Positions 55,401 through 64,000 of a stretch of 64,000 bases of DNA are shown piece by piece. A program made the position numbers and the translations under genes. Position 1 is the stretch's first letter, and each line of letters starts with the position of its first letter. The stretch spans positions 152,444 through 216,443 of the forward strand of contig SZWC01001553.1 of the NCBI GenBank assembly GCA_023375785.1, written 5' to 3'. This DNA is from Penium margaritaceum (Eukaryota; Streptophyta; Zygnematophyceae; Desmidiales; Peniaceae). The notes under the pieces were generated by a model, which did not search any database, had not been told where the DNA came from, and saw only the letters and a list, made by a program, of their open reading frames with translations.

Positions 55401-57327
55401 GTTCTTGGAACACATGCCCTACAAAGTGTTTCGCACCTTGAGGCATGTACCAGACGTGACCTCACCTGAACGCTATCCACACTATGTCAGCGTACCCGTG
55501 CTTGTACCACGGGGAGTCGCTTCAAATCCCAAACCTGCACAGAAGGAAGGGAACCAGAATGAATCTATTCCCACTGATCTCTTCACACCTGCTGACCTGG
55601 CCAGCACAGAGTCAAGTGCACCACACTCTCCTCCAGGTTTGACTTCACAGCGACAATCCGACAGTTCAGAGAAGGATGAGACACCTCCACCGGAGCCTGT
55701 AAGGCGCTCCTTACGAGATGTCCCACGGGTGAACTACAGACAGTTTTATCACACCGTCGGTCCCACAGTGACTGATCAGCCACTGACAGAGCCTCTTACC
55801 CTCACTGAGGCCAGGGGGCGACCAGACGCTGCTGAGTGGGAAAAGGCCATGGTGGCCGAACTCAACGCCCTGCTCGAACACGAAGTGTTTGAGCTCGTCC
55901 CTTTGCCACCCGGTCGTAAAGCCATTGATGTGAAATGGGTTTACAAGTTGAAGAGAAATTTGGCAGGTCTGATAGAGAAGTACAAAGCACGGTTAGTGGC
56001 CAAGGGTTTTCACCAAGTGCCAGGCCAAGACTTCACGGATACGTATGCACCAGTCGGGAAGTACAGCACCAGCCGAGCACTCCTAGGAGTGGCTGCTCAC
56101 GAAGACTGGGAGATACATCAAATGGATGTGAAAAATGCTTTTCTCAATGGTCCACTTGAGGAAGAGCTGTACGTCAGTCAACCAGAGGGCTTTGATGATG
56201 GAACTGATCGGGTGTGGTTGCTGCTGAAGGCCCTGTATGGGCTGAAGCAAGCACCAAGGTGTTGGAACAAAGAAATCAGCCGTACACTGGAGACTGGTGG
56301 CTTCACTCAAAGTGTGTGTGATCCTTCTCTGTTCCTGCACTGGAAGGACAACATCCCTGTTGCCCTTCTAGTCTATGTGGATGATCTTCTTATCTTGTCG
56401 CCCTCTCTGACTCTTATCACCCAAACAAAAACGCTACTAACTCAACACTACAGCATGACAGATTTGGGTGAGGCACAGAACTTCTTGGGAATGACCATCA
56501 CCAGAGACAGAGCTGCACACACTCTCACCTTGCATCAAGGACGATTCATGGCACATCTCACAGCACGTTTCCAACACCTTGTNTACTCTCACCTGCTGGA
56601 TGCAACCACCTCTGATTATGGACCAGACTGTGATCCCACACTTTACCGCCAAATCACTGGTAGTCTGTCTTACCTCGCATCCACTACTCGTCCAGACATC
56701 TCATGCGCTGTCAATGTTTTGGCCCAATTCTGCCAGCAGCCGCGCAGCACGCACCATAAGGCTCTGCTGAAGGTTCTGCGCTATGCACTGGACACTGCTG
56801 GGGTTGGCCTCGTCTTTGCCTCCACGTCATCTTCACTACTGGATGGGTTCTGTGACAGCGACTATGCACGGGACAAGAGGGCTCGCAGTCGGGGGGGTTA
56901 TGTCTTTCGTGTGTGGGGAACGGCTGTGTCATGGCGTAGCACAAAACAGTCTTGTGTGGCTCGCAGCGTTGCAGAGGCGGAATACATGGCACTGGGTGAA
57001 GCGGCATGCGAGGGCATATGGTTGGGACGGTTGTTGGAGGAACTGGGGTTGCATGTGCCAGCTGTGCCATTGCACTGTGACAGCTCAGCAGCGCGCCGCA
57101 TAGCCGCGAATGATGGTGTGTTGCACCCACGCACAAAGCATATCAACGTAGAACATCACTTCGTCCGAGAAGCCATCGAAGCAGGCGCTGTGCAAGTCTG
57201 CTCCATCAAAGGCACTGACCAACTCGCCGACTTCCTCACCAAAGCTCTTCCCTCTCCCTCTCTTTATCACCAACTTCACCAGCTTGGTTGCATACCTGCT
57301 GCACTCATGTCCAAGGGGGCGTGTTAA
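52456..57327 (+). CDS. copia-7 gag-pol polyprotein
   Basis: 1623 residues in one frame, as in Ty1/copia elements that make gag and pol as a single polyprotein. Gag occupies about 1-385, followed by a Gly/Arg-rich stretch and a CCHC knuckle at C388, C391, H396 and C401. A Pro/Gln-rich spacer leads to protease, with active-site D557 in DTAAS. GAG-pre-integrase is about 690-760. Integrase has D764, D828 and E863 (the last two about 35 apart, a DDE triad). RT spans about 1110-1400 with YVDD at 1307-1310. RNase H starts near D1463 and ends before the closing ADFLTKAL. The stop codon lies inside the 3' LTR. It is the best-preserved coding sequence in the window; its activity is unknown. Confidence 0.92.
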   Translation: MNRPALSMSAVGSVPGGNSAHGASQPTGSHPANQPAGTSGTVTWDDLTKVLSQKDLTPPPLGARDFLAWKDNFLAWAAEHGLEDLYLSPPSNDADERVLLRAFNALVRALPDEQAYAIRHLRFGGKGEDPINPRSGAPRPHEAWQHLATRHEERGMALVITLRDRLRHLYPKPGAPXRAFNALVRALPDEQAYAIRHLRFGGKGEDPINPRSGAPRPHEAWQHLATRHEERGMALVITLRDRLRHLYPKPGAPIAEYWDAAMDIRRRILGLGAPCSVLEWLDPVLLHLGEPYRDFRRNLLRRLHVTDIENTDLAEVFEELRHYEDILRGEAREADTPSASAFVHQSSSAVQPGSGYAGGRGGGGGGGGRGTQSGGGRGRGKGAGGRNCNYCGQQGHFWRACPELLRIMTPSPQQYPQSFPPPRPQLGQQLHPPAWSTQGTGGVRVPSPFGAATFGPSQQQLHPAFPGDLGPQPVYQGPYCVSPGSAVPMPAPAWAQRVYAAMAEAQQPTPTPPIGWTSPMELQPPEPTATPQASGQRLGHTHVTTSHTLPMHEWLYDTAASHHMSPHRQLFVTLYAAPDVEGVKTGSGEILAVEGVGTVALQAPGGVMWLTGVLYVPKLKVNLLSGGQLDRQASVSSVMQRQRCILFDATGTLLVDGPLHADMLYRLTLFPLVATHSKRPQAHVVTVTDPKHTELLHRRLAHIHTDMIEDMLKHTTARGLHPEDCPHGLKVDTCLECHEGKAHRQVFPKSFTESKSPLDLVHADLTGPMPIPSVQYGSQYVLTLTDDYSRFRWAFLLKSKADAQQVIIEWIALAERQTKCKLLKLRTDRGGEFMGTLTVALKSKGIEHQTTAPYTPQQNGVAERWHRTLGDALRTLLTESGLSFGFWEEAVKYVTWVWNRVPQGPLPKAVTPWERWFKEKADLRPARVWGTMACVWFAQPQRDNKLSPRGRWCVFVGVSHASKAWRFWDPASHHFLESRDASFLEHMPYKVFRTLRHVPDVTSPERYPHYVSVPVLVPRGVASNPKPAQKEGNQNESIPTDLFTPADLASTESSAPHSPPGLTSQRQSDSSEKDETPPPEPVRRSLRDVPRVNYRQFYHTVGPTVTDQPLTEPLTLTEARGRPDAAEWEKAMVAELNALLEHEVFELVPLPPGRKAIDVKWVYKLKRNLAGLIEKYKARLVAKGFHQVPGQDFTDTYAPVGKYSTSRALLGVAAHEDWEIHQMDVKNAFLNGPLEEELYVSQPEGFDDGTDRVWLLLKALYGLKQAPRCWNKEISRTLETGGFTQSVCDPSLFLHWKDNIPVALLVYVDDLLILSPSLTLITQTKTLLTQHYSMTDLGEAQNFLGMTITRDRAAHTLTLHQGRFMAHLTARFQHLXYSHLLDATTSDYGPDCDPTLYRQITGSLSYLASTTRPDISCAVNVLAQFCQQPRSTHHKALLKVLRYALDTAGVGLVFASTSSSLLDGFCDSDYARDKRARSRGGYVFRVWGTAVSWRSTKQSCVARSVAEAEYMALGEAACEGIWLGRLLEELGLHVPAVPLHCDSSAARRIAANDGVLHPRTKHINVEHHFVREAIEAGAVQVCSIKGTDQLADFLTKALPSPSLYHQLHQLGCIPAALMSKGAC

Positions 57328-57888
57328 GTCTCTCCTGTATATATTTTCTCCTCTTGTGTGGCCATGAGTGTGCAGGGCATGCTGACCCAGAGAGCGGAGG
57401 CGACGCACAGTGAGCGCACGTGTCCTCCGTGGGCTGGCGACACCTCCGTCCCGCCAGCCGCGCTCGCTTCCCTCCTGGCAGCATTGCCCAAGCCTCATCT
57501 GCCGACTAGATCATGAGCAATTATTGATTAGTTGCTTTCGTGCTCTCTACATTTGCTGTCAAGCTTAAGATACCTATTTTAGTCTAGGTCCTTGACATTG
57601 TGTTAGTTGTGATAGCTGTAGGTTAGTTCCAAACCTTGAAGTGGGCATGTGTGTCAAGTTGGGCCTCGAGTGGCATTTCGCCCTCGAGTCTGGACGTGCG
57701 CTGGCGAGCTCCGCTCGCCAGCCGCTGGGTGAGCTCGATTAGCGAGACTCACCCGTAGGGCTCATCCTTGTCGTCGTGCTAGGTGAGTGGCGACTTCCAT
57801 GGCCGCCACACTAACCTGACTCTAACTTCTCCCACACTTAACCGTTTCGCACGAAACTTGTCTCATTGGAATCGCAATTGAATTCTTA
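57322..57888 (+). repeat. copia-7 3' LTR
   Basis: 567 bp, preceded by the purine-rich ccaagggggcg. It reads identical to the 5' LTR. The gag-pol frame ends six bases inside it. Confidence 0.93.
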
Positions 57889-58560
57889 GTGCAGGTCATC
57901 TCTAGCAGCCTGTCAGCGTCATTTACGGAGTCCGAAACGTCATCTGGTCCGGAGGAGCAGTCATCGAACGACTCAACCGACATAGACCGCCTCGTGATGC
58001 AGATTTTTGAATCAAAAACATTCACCTCTGCTGCATCGTCAGCATCGTCCAAGAAGCAGGTTCGCTATTACGACTGGTGGACACATAAAGACCATTTTCA
58101 AGGCGTACAAGATTCATTTGATGGCATATGCGGCTATCATGCATTTAAGAAGAATGTTTAGGAATCCTGATGGATATTCTGTATATGAAAAGCTTGCTCC
58201 TAACACAGTGGCAGGATGGCTTGTGGATGGAACAAAAGTAGTAAAAAACATTACGCGGATGCAGTACAGGCTTCTATTGTTTGTGCACCGCCTGCGCCTA
58301 TTGGAGAGAAACATGGAAACATGAGTGCAAGGAAGAAGGTGCATGCCTCAACGACCACCCTGTGATCATTAATTAGATTAAAAAAATGCTCCACGATGCT
58401 CGGTCGGCTTGAAACGCCCTGAACTCAATGATAAAATGTCAAGAGATTCGTGGAGTCATCGCCCCCCACGCCCCAGATGAGCTCGAATGGATGGATACTC
58501 GAGCTTTTGCTCTGTCGTGGGTCAGTCATTTTATAAAGTGAGAGTTGGGATGGACATGGT
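57889..58560 (+). pseudogene. DDE transposase pseudogene, N-terminal and middle part
   Basis: Plus-strand protein-like sequence spread over three frames. 57889-58161 encodes an acidic Ser-rich stretch ending YYDWWTHKDHF. 58007-58324 encodes a helix-turn-helix-like phrase (VYEKLAPNTVAGWL) and KNITRMQ. A third frame from about 58300 reads WKHECKEEGACLNDHPVIIN, CQEIRGVIAPHAPDELEW and FALSWVSHFIK, with stops at 58374, 58410 and 58539. The phrases fit the DNA-binding half of DDE_1-type (pogo-like) transposases, and the catalytic half follows beyond gypsy-3. It is a plain DNA transposon relic, broken by at least two frameshifts and three stops. Copia-7 abuts its left side. Confidence 0.6.
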
Positions 58561-59261
58561 TGTTATGCCGAACAGATTGTAGATTGTCAACAGGTAGAAG
58601 TTGTGAGGCAGAACACTACTTAGAAATTGGGACACTTGAGGAGTACATAATTAGCATTAAGTGTACTTCAATGACAAGTGTTGAAATGATCGAACAAATA
58701 TATAAAAGTGTTGATTTACAAATGAGGCATAGTCGAGGTCGTTGGGTCAATTGTCGAGCGACATGTACGGAGTCGAGTGGTGAGTGGTCAGCTTCAAGAA
58801 GGTCTGCTGAGAAAACTTCGGACGCCAAACACGCCGACGCTGAATCAGACCCAAGCAGAGTGGATCAAACAGTCACCAAGGTTGCGACTTACGGAAGGGA
58901 GCCCGATGGGAGAGATTTTTTCTGCCTAGATCATTAAAAAACCCAAAAAAAATCTGTTGAGAAATCAGGGGACTTCGAGAATCGATGGTGAAGAAGCGAG
59001 ATGCATCTTTAAAAATCCAGATTTGTCTCGGTGCATCAAGAAGTGGACCAAAAGGTCGTGATACTTCTGTCGTAGATTCGCGAGAGTGGTCAAAGTTGTC
59101 AGAAGGTTCAGGACGATTCACTGAGGGTGGGGACAATTGGCCTGTTTGCCCTCAACAGTCGGAGTGAATATAGCGGTCTCGCGATGCAATGGACTGTTTG
59201 TGTAGTAACAGAAATGCCCACTCGTTAAGATTAGGGACTTGTGTACGTCTGGTACATAACA
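58561..59261 (-). repeat. gypsy-3 3' LTR (with insert)
   Basis: 701 bp, against 550 bp for its partner. The difference is a 150-base insert at 58815-58964. The ends are TGTTAT and ATAACA. A purine tract (in sense ctaaaaggggaggaag) lies just inside the element. Confidence 0.9.
58815..58964 (+). mobile_element. SINE-like A-tailed insert in gypsy-3 LTR
   Basis: A 150-base segment (including one target copy) absent from the other gypsy-3 LTR and from gypsy-2. The body ends in an A-rich tail (aaaaaacccaaaaaaaa, about 58936-58952). It is flanked by a 12-base near-repeat, tctgctgagaaa (58803-58814) and tctgttgagaaa (58953-58964). aagcagagtgg at 58853-58863 fits the tRNA-type box A at 10 of 11 positions, and ggttgcgactt near 58880 resembles box B with one extra base. 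A run of six T (about 58916-58921) within the body argues against a simple Pol III unit. It may be a small SINE or a retroposed RNA fragment. Confidence 0.55.
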
Positions 59262-59389
59262 CTTCCTCCCCTTTTAGCCACGACGTCCCAGCGTGAGTAC
59301 AGATGTGGCTTGGTGACGGCGGTAATATCAGTTGATTAAGTAATCGACATCTTGGAGGTTGTTGTAGGGTTCCCAACTATTGTGATTTA

Positions 59390-60030
59390 GGTTGTAACCG
59401 TGCTACTTGATAAGATATTCTATCTTTTTGCCTCGTTTTCAATGGCCAAGGATGTTCTCAATGACGTACTTCATGCCCTTATCCACTTGAACAGGATGCG
59501 GGGGAGGAACATCTCTGCCGGGAAAGTTCACTCCAGAGTCTCAATAGTGCTTGAGTGTGCTGACATAGAATACCGGATGAACTTGCATAGTGTCAGGGAG
59601 TTTGATTCATACAACCATGGGAGTTTACATGTGTTCAATCTCAAATGGTCCCAACCATCGGGGTTTGAGATTTGAAAATTGGGCTCCACGAAGTTTGATG
59701 TTTGCCGAGTTAAGGAATTTTGTCGCCAGCGGCAAACACGTCATCGCTGCGATGTCGGTCCACTACTCTTTTCATCATTACTTGTATCTTGGCGAGTTTC
59801 TGCCATGTTTCCTCCCAGACAGTGGAGAATTCTTGACGTTGAACATCGGCCACGGGAATGTTGCTGCAAATTTGTAGTCCGTCTGGGATGGCGGGAGTTT
59901 TTCCATATACCACTTCGAACGGAGTTTTACCCGTTGCGGTGGAAACCATTGAATTATATGTGATTTTGGTGGTCAAGGGAATTTTGTGCCCAATCCGTCC
60001 TGTGAGGTTCACATAGTGTTTGGACAAGTT
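59390..60030 (-). pseudogene. gypsy-3 integrase C-terminal part
   Basis: The minus strand reads LTGRIGHKIPLTTKITYNSM, then FEVVYGKTPAIPDGL and AKIQVMMKRVVDRHRSDDVF, and further on the GNxx/LKW and HxVFNL phrases matching gypsy-1 and gypsy-2. A remnant towards a chromodomain lies near 59400-59500. Decayed. Confidence 0.75.
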
Positions 60031-60059
60031 ATTCGAGCGTCTGGTCAGCGACTGAGTGT

Positions 60060-61650
60060 GTCCACCGGCTTCTTGTTCGCTGTCTCCCCACCGCCACTCG
60101 TTTTCTTTTCAAGTCAGGCCGGAAAGAGGTTCTGACACCCGGATGTAGTCACGTATGAATCACCGGTAGTAATTGCAGAAGCCAAGGAAAACATGCATTT
60201 CTCGAACGTTGGTCGACGATGGCCAATCAGCGACTGCTGCCACTTTTTTCAGATCCATGGTGATCCGTCCACTGTTGATGACATGGCCAAAGAACTCAAT
60301 CGAACGACGACCGAAGTCGCATTTTGAGAGTTTTCCAAAAGAAAATCTCTTTGTAAATATTCGAGGACATTTTGAAGATGTCCATTGTGCTCATCCGGGA
60401 TGCGGCTGTACACCAAAATGTTGTGGAGGTGTACCATGACAATATCGTCGAGGCATGGTCAGAAAATGTTGTTCATTTCTTCCATAAACGTTGCCGGGGC
60501 ATTACCGTGAACTCAAAATTTCCGTAGCGAGTTCGGAATACCGTCCTCTCAATGTTGGCATCTGCCACGCATATCTGGTGATAGCCGTTGCGCAAATCGA
60601 TTTTTCTAAGAACCCGGGGCCCTCAGAGTTGGTCAAAAAGCTCGTCAACTCGAGGAAGACGGTATCGGTTCTTGATGGTAGCTTCGTTCAACGCCCGATA
60701 ATCTACGCGCATCCGCATATCACTAGTTTTCGTTTTTACAGAAAGAATTGGTGTGGCGTATGGTGACCTAGATAGGCTGATAAACCCCTGACCGAGCATC
60801 TCGTCGAGTTGTCTTTTTCGTTCGTTCAGCTTGTGATCGCTCATCCAATAGGCCCCTTGAACTGTAGGTCTGCTATTCGGTTTCAGTTCAATGCGATGGT
60901 CGACTTTACCTCCTCTCGTTGAGGAGGTAAAGTTCTCTGGAGTTCGTCGAGGAAGACGTTTGCAAACTCCTGGATGAGTTGTGCGAACGTTTCGGGTACC
61001 ATCGCGAACTTTGTTGATGACGATGAGGCTGATGAGGCTGATGAGGCCGATGATGAGTCAGCTACTGCCACATTTACTTCTTCCATTGGTTCAAGATGTA
61101 TGTGCCATGCATGAGCTCCTCGATGTATGTAGTACTTGGCCACGTTCACCGATATCGGCTGCACAGGTTGTCGTTTTTTGGCTACCTCTTGTTCCTCTGT
61201 TGCTTCCACCTCTACTGCTTCCGATGTCGGCTTCTGTCCTGCACACAAAATTTGTCATTTGGCACCGTCGATCTCCACGTTGGCGTCGCCAATGCTCTTG
61301 TCAACCTACAGATTGTGCCGATACAGGAAATCTTGTCCAAGGATTGTTTTGTGATCGCTCATTGGACAAGACCATCGGGCTGTTACATCCCGTAGATCTC
61401 CCACTTGTAGTTGTAGTAGTTCTCGAGGTCTCCATAAATGTAATCACCCATCAACGGTTTTTCCTTCAAACACCCCTAGTTTGGTCTGCAAAACCAGTTT
61501 GCGAACCATGTCGTTGCTCACGGAGCTGTGTGAGGCTCATCTATCGAATAATGCTAGTATGGTTCTGCAACTCGTGCATCATCGAGGCTGAGTTTTAGAC
61601 GTATCACTGGTTGGTTGTCCTCGTACCCCTCGTTGAACTTTGCGATCTCT
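60060..61650 (-). pseudogene. gypsy-3 protease/linker and RT remnant
   Basis: RT is at about 60060-60860 ([50 protein letters not shown]). The Ser/Ala linker KFAMVPETFAQLIQEF is at about 60900-61250. Protease-like sequence is at about 61260-61600. The matching parts in gypsy-1 and gypsy-2 align in order. Decayed. Confidence 0.78.
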
Positions 61651-61699
61651 GAAACCCTCTACGATGATGTAGGCCATTCAGATGGGTGATCGTTTGGCA

Positions 61700-62940
61700 G
61701 ATATTGTTCTTCATGGACAAGAGTTGTGCATTTTATTCCTGTCCTTTGTCGTTTCCCAACTCATTTTTGTGCAACTTTCCCCCTTTTTGGCCCGCTGCTT
61801 GCTCCGACAGTTACGAGTGATGTGCCCGACGTTTCTGGAGTTGTAGCAGGTTTGTGTCTCTCTCTGGTCGACGGCGTCCACTTCCATCGGATCCGAGGAG
61901 TCTATTTCCACAATAATTATGGTTAAGAGGATGGCAAAAGTAGGATTCTTTAATACGAGCGTTGTGGTCGGCAATGTCTATCCTTTTTGCTACAATGATC
62001 ATCCGTGACAACTCGTTTTGGATGCCAAAAATGCCAATTGCTCGCCGGCTATCTCGCTTGAGGCCATTGTTATAGTGAAATGAAAGTTCGTCAGGGGCAA
62101 TGTCTGCTCCGGTGATGATCTCACGGAATCTCCTCGTATACTTTACCACGCTAGATTGCTGATGGAGATGGTGGAGCTTGTACTGTGCGTCGGAATTTTT
62201 GTTCGGTCATCCAAAGCGTGCAAGTATCGCATGCAATAATTCATTCCAGTCGGTTGGTGGCGTCAGCATGTCTTGCCACTGTGGGTTGATCTACTCCAAG
62301 GATAGAACGCCTGTAGTTGAAGATATGAGACAGGCGCCGTTGATGTTGATGATGCTCCGCCGGTCTCCTTCTACTGTTGGATGGTCTTTAGATCAGACTA
62401 CCAACTTAACGCCGTGCCATGAAAAAGCGCGATTGCAAGGTCAACATTCTTCTGATCGTCGTTGAGCCCAACAATGATGAAGTACACCTCCAAACTTGTC
62501 AACCACATCCAAACCATTGGTCCTTTTGATTTGTAGGATGAAACGGTTTTGGTGGAGCCGGAAGAATTTTGGGTTCGCTTGAGAGTTGAGAAATTCTCTC
62601 AACGAGCACCGCTTGTCGTGCGCTTCCATTGTGAAGAGCCTCCATGGCGATGTTGAGCTGTTGGAGCAGATGGTTATTGATTCCTTTGAGCGTGGAGATC
62701 CGGTTCACCAGATCCTTGTTGAGCCGCACCTGCTGTCCAGTGCCACATGTCGTTGCTGCTGTTGTCGTTGAGATTGTTGGTAGGGGTGGCTGGTTTACCG
62801 CTGTTGGGTCTGCGACCGGATTGGTCATCAAAGCCATAGGATTTGATCCAGCTGTTGCAAAACCTGCCACACCAGCATTTGCTGTCGCTTCAGGGTTTGC
62901 GTGCATCGGCACGTTCTGCTCATCCATCGCCGAAGTCGTC
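61700..62940 (-). pseudogene. gypsy-3 gag remnant
   Basis: It begins near 62927 with MDEQNVPMHANPEATANAG. A helical stretch follows (LVNRISTLKGINNHLLQQL), then YTRRFREIITGADIAPDELS with IFGIQNELSRMIIVAKRIDI, and a knuckle-like CYNSRNVGHITRNCRS with a basic tail near 61750-61850. Broken a few times. Confidence 0.75.
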
Positions 62941-63093
62941 GTCGAAGACCCGCTGCTGGTCGTCGGTTGAGCTCGATCACCTTACGTCGTAGTCGCAAAG
63001 TCTGCGAAGTCTTGACGTGTGAGATGCACTGATGGCTTGTGCGAGGTAATCCTCTGGATGAGTAAAGTAGTCAGATGCCTCTCCAGCACCGCT

Positions 63094-63109
63094 GCGCTTG
63101 TAATCCAAG
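63094..63109 (-). other. gypsy-3 primer-binding site (degenerate)
   Basis: In sense cttggattacaagcgc, a degenerate form of the cttggtatcagagcgc found at gypsy-2, next to the 5' LTR. Confidence 0.65.
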
Positions 63110-63659
63110 TGTTATGTCGTATGGAGCATAGATGGTGAACAGGTAGAAGTTATGAGGCAGAACACGGTGTTGGAATTTGGGACACTTGAGCAATTTATAA
63201 TTGCGGTAAGTGTACTTTGATGACAAGTGTCAAAATGATCGAACATATGTATATAACTGTTGAGTTACGAACGAGGCATAGTCGGGGTCATTGGGTCGAT
63301 TGTGGAGTGATGTGTGCGGAGTCGCGTCGTGAGTGGTTGGCTTTGAGAAAGTCCGTCAAGGAATTGGGGGAATTCGAGAATCAACGATGAATATGTGAGA
63401 TGCATTTCTATACATCCAGATTCATCTTGGTGCGTTGATAAGTTGACCGAAAGGTCATGATACTTCTGTAGTAAATTCGTGAAAGTGGTCAAAGTTTTCA
63501 GGAGGTTCGGGAAGATTCACTGAGGGTGGGGGTAGTGGTCGGTTTGTCCTCGACCGTCAGAGTGAATACCGCGGCCTCGTAATGTAATGGACTGTTTGTG
63601 TAGTAGCAAAAATACCCACTCGTTGAGATTAATGAATCGTGTACGTCTGGTATGCAACA
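63110..63659 (-). repeat. gypsy-3 5' LTR
   Basis: 550 bp. In sense it runs TGTTGCATACCAGACG to GACATAACA. It matches 58561-59261 apart from the insert there, and the LTRs of gypsy-2 and gypsy-4. Confidence 0.9.
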
Positions 63660-64000
63660 ATGGTGTAGTGGAATAACTGCTACGCAGAAAGCATCGGATG
63701 ACTTAAAAAAAAAGTATATTGACATTCCATCGTCGTGTAGCATGTATTGCCAATATGTACGACATCAAGCCATTCATCGTGCTCAATGGAGATCACACTG
63801 GCATCCAGCTTCTTCCCTCAACAGGTCACACGTACGCGCCTATGGGGTTCGAAGACATCCACATCGTGGGCCTCGAGGACAGATGTGCCATCACTGCGCT
63901 TGTGACATGGTCGATGACTGGTGAACTCCTGTCGATGAATGCGAGATTTCATTGTCCCTTTGGGACAATGAACTCTCGCAGTCTTCCACGTGGAGTCCAC
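63660..64000 (+). pseudogene. DDE transposase pseudogene, start of catalytic part
   Basis: It resumes on the right of gypsy-3 after the atggt duplication. One frame reads GITATQKASDDLKKKY. From about 63755 a second frame reads MYDIKPFIVLNGDHTGIQL, then TYAPMGFEDIHIVGLEDR and CAITALVTWSMTGELLSM. The N-x-D-x-T-G phrase (D encoded at 63791-63793), followed by a T...G...V block and an ITALV...G-LL block, is the order around the first catalytic Asp of DDE_1/pogo-like transposases. The window ends before the second Asp. One frameshift lies between the two frames. It has no relation to retroelement integrases in layout. Confidence 0.65.

Larger units (their letters stand above)
51453..57888 (+). mobile_element. 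Ty1/copia LTR retrotransposon, copia-7 (looks whole, recent)
   Basis: Two 567-bp LTRs (51453-52019, 57322-57888) read as identical. A perfect primer site, a GC-rich leader, one 1623-residue gag-pol frame and a polypurine tract lie between them. LTR identity means a very recent insertion. The element looks whole, except that the assembly inside it has a couple of unresolved bases and a short local duplication that may be assembly artefacts. The right flank gtgca would be one half of the target-site duplication; the left half is in the gap. Confidence 0.93.
58561..63659 (-). mobile_element. Ty3/gypsy LTR retrotransposon, gypsy-3 (internally deleted)
   Basis: Minus-strand element with LTRs at 63110-63659 (5') and 58561-59261 (3'). 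Perfect target-site duplications atggt (58556-58560, 63660-63664) flank it. In sense order it holds a primer-site-like sequence, gag, protease/linker, RT and the integrase C-terminal part. Most of RNase H and the integrase core are gone, which explains the 5.1-kb size. Several further breaks. It is the same broad family as gypsy-2 and gypsy-4. It is inserted in a DDE transposase gene. Confidence 0.9.

Overview
The window looks like nuclear DNA of a land plant or a close streptophyte-algal relative. Several retroelement primer-binding sites match the plant initiator-Met tRNA, the Ty1/copia and Ty3/gypsy (chromodomain) lineages are plant-like, there are hAT-like and TA-target MITEs, and a DDE transposase relic lies at the right end. 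A charophyte such as Chara is a guess, not a demonstrated identity. I found no convincing host single-copy gene, tRNA, rRNA or CRISPR. Almost everything is transposable elements stacked into one another, and element names below are local to this window.

Layout. 1-5477: minus-strand Ty1/copia (copia-1), cut by the window edge, with its 5' LTR at 5100-5477. About 5.6-12.3 kb: plus-strand copia-2, no 5' LTR in view, 3' LTR 11699-12334. 12.3-12.9 kb: GC-rich unassigned DNA. 12.86-21.0 kb: two unequal pieces of a minus-strand Ty3/gypsy (gypsy-1) on either side of a complete but decayed copia-3 (13260-19053). 21.0-24.6 kb: 5'-truncated copia-4. 24.64-40.8 kb: a four-level nest. Gypsy-4 is interrupted in its 5' LTR by chromodomain gypsy-2 (24685-38268). 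The gypsy-2 5' LTR holds a TA-target MITE and copia-5 (25808-34013), and copia-5 holds a hAT-like MITE (30164-30725). 41.1-44.0 kb: very old gypsy-5. 44.9-49.6 kb: decayed copia-6. 49.6-51.2 kb: unassigned DNA and a possible gene fragment, then a 238-base gap. 51453-57888: copia-7, the only element that looks whole, with LTRs that read as identical. 57.9 kb to the end: a DDE transposase pseudogene split by minus-strand gypsy-3 (58561-63659), whose 3' LTR carries a small A-tailed SINE-like insert.

How it fits together. The order of events can be partly read from nesting and LTR divergence. Gypsy-5, gypsy-4 and copia-6 are oldest. Gypsy-2, copia-5 and copia-3 are intermediate, with LTR pairs roughly 7-10 percent different by eye. 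Copia-7 is very recent. Target-site duplications support the borders of gypsy-2 (one mismatch), copia-5, gypsy-3, both MITEs and, with one mismatch, the SINE-like insert. All retroelements are treated as fossils, and their parts are given only as approximate ranges.
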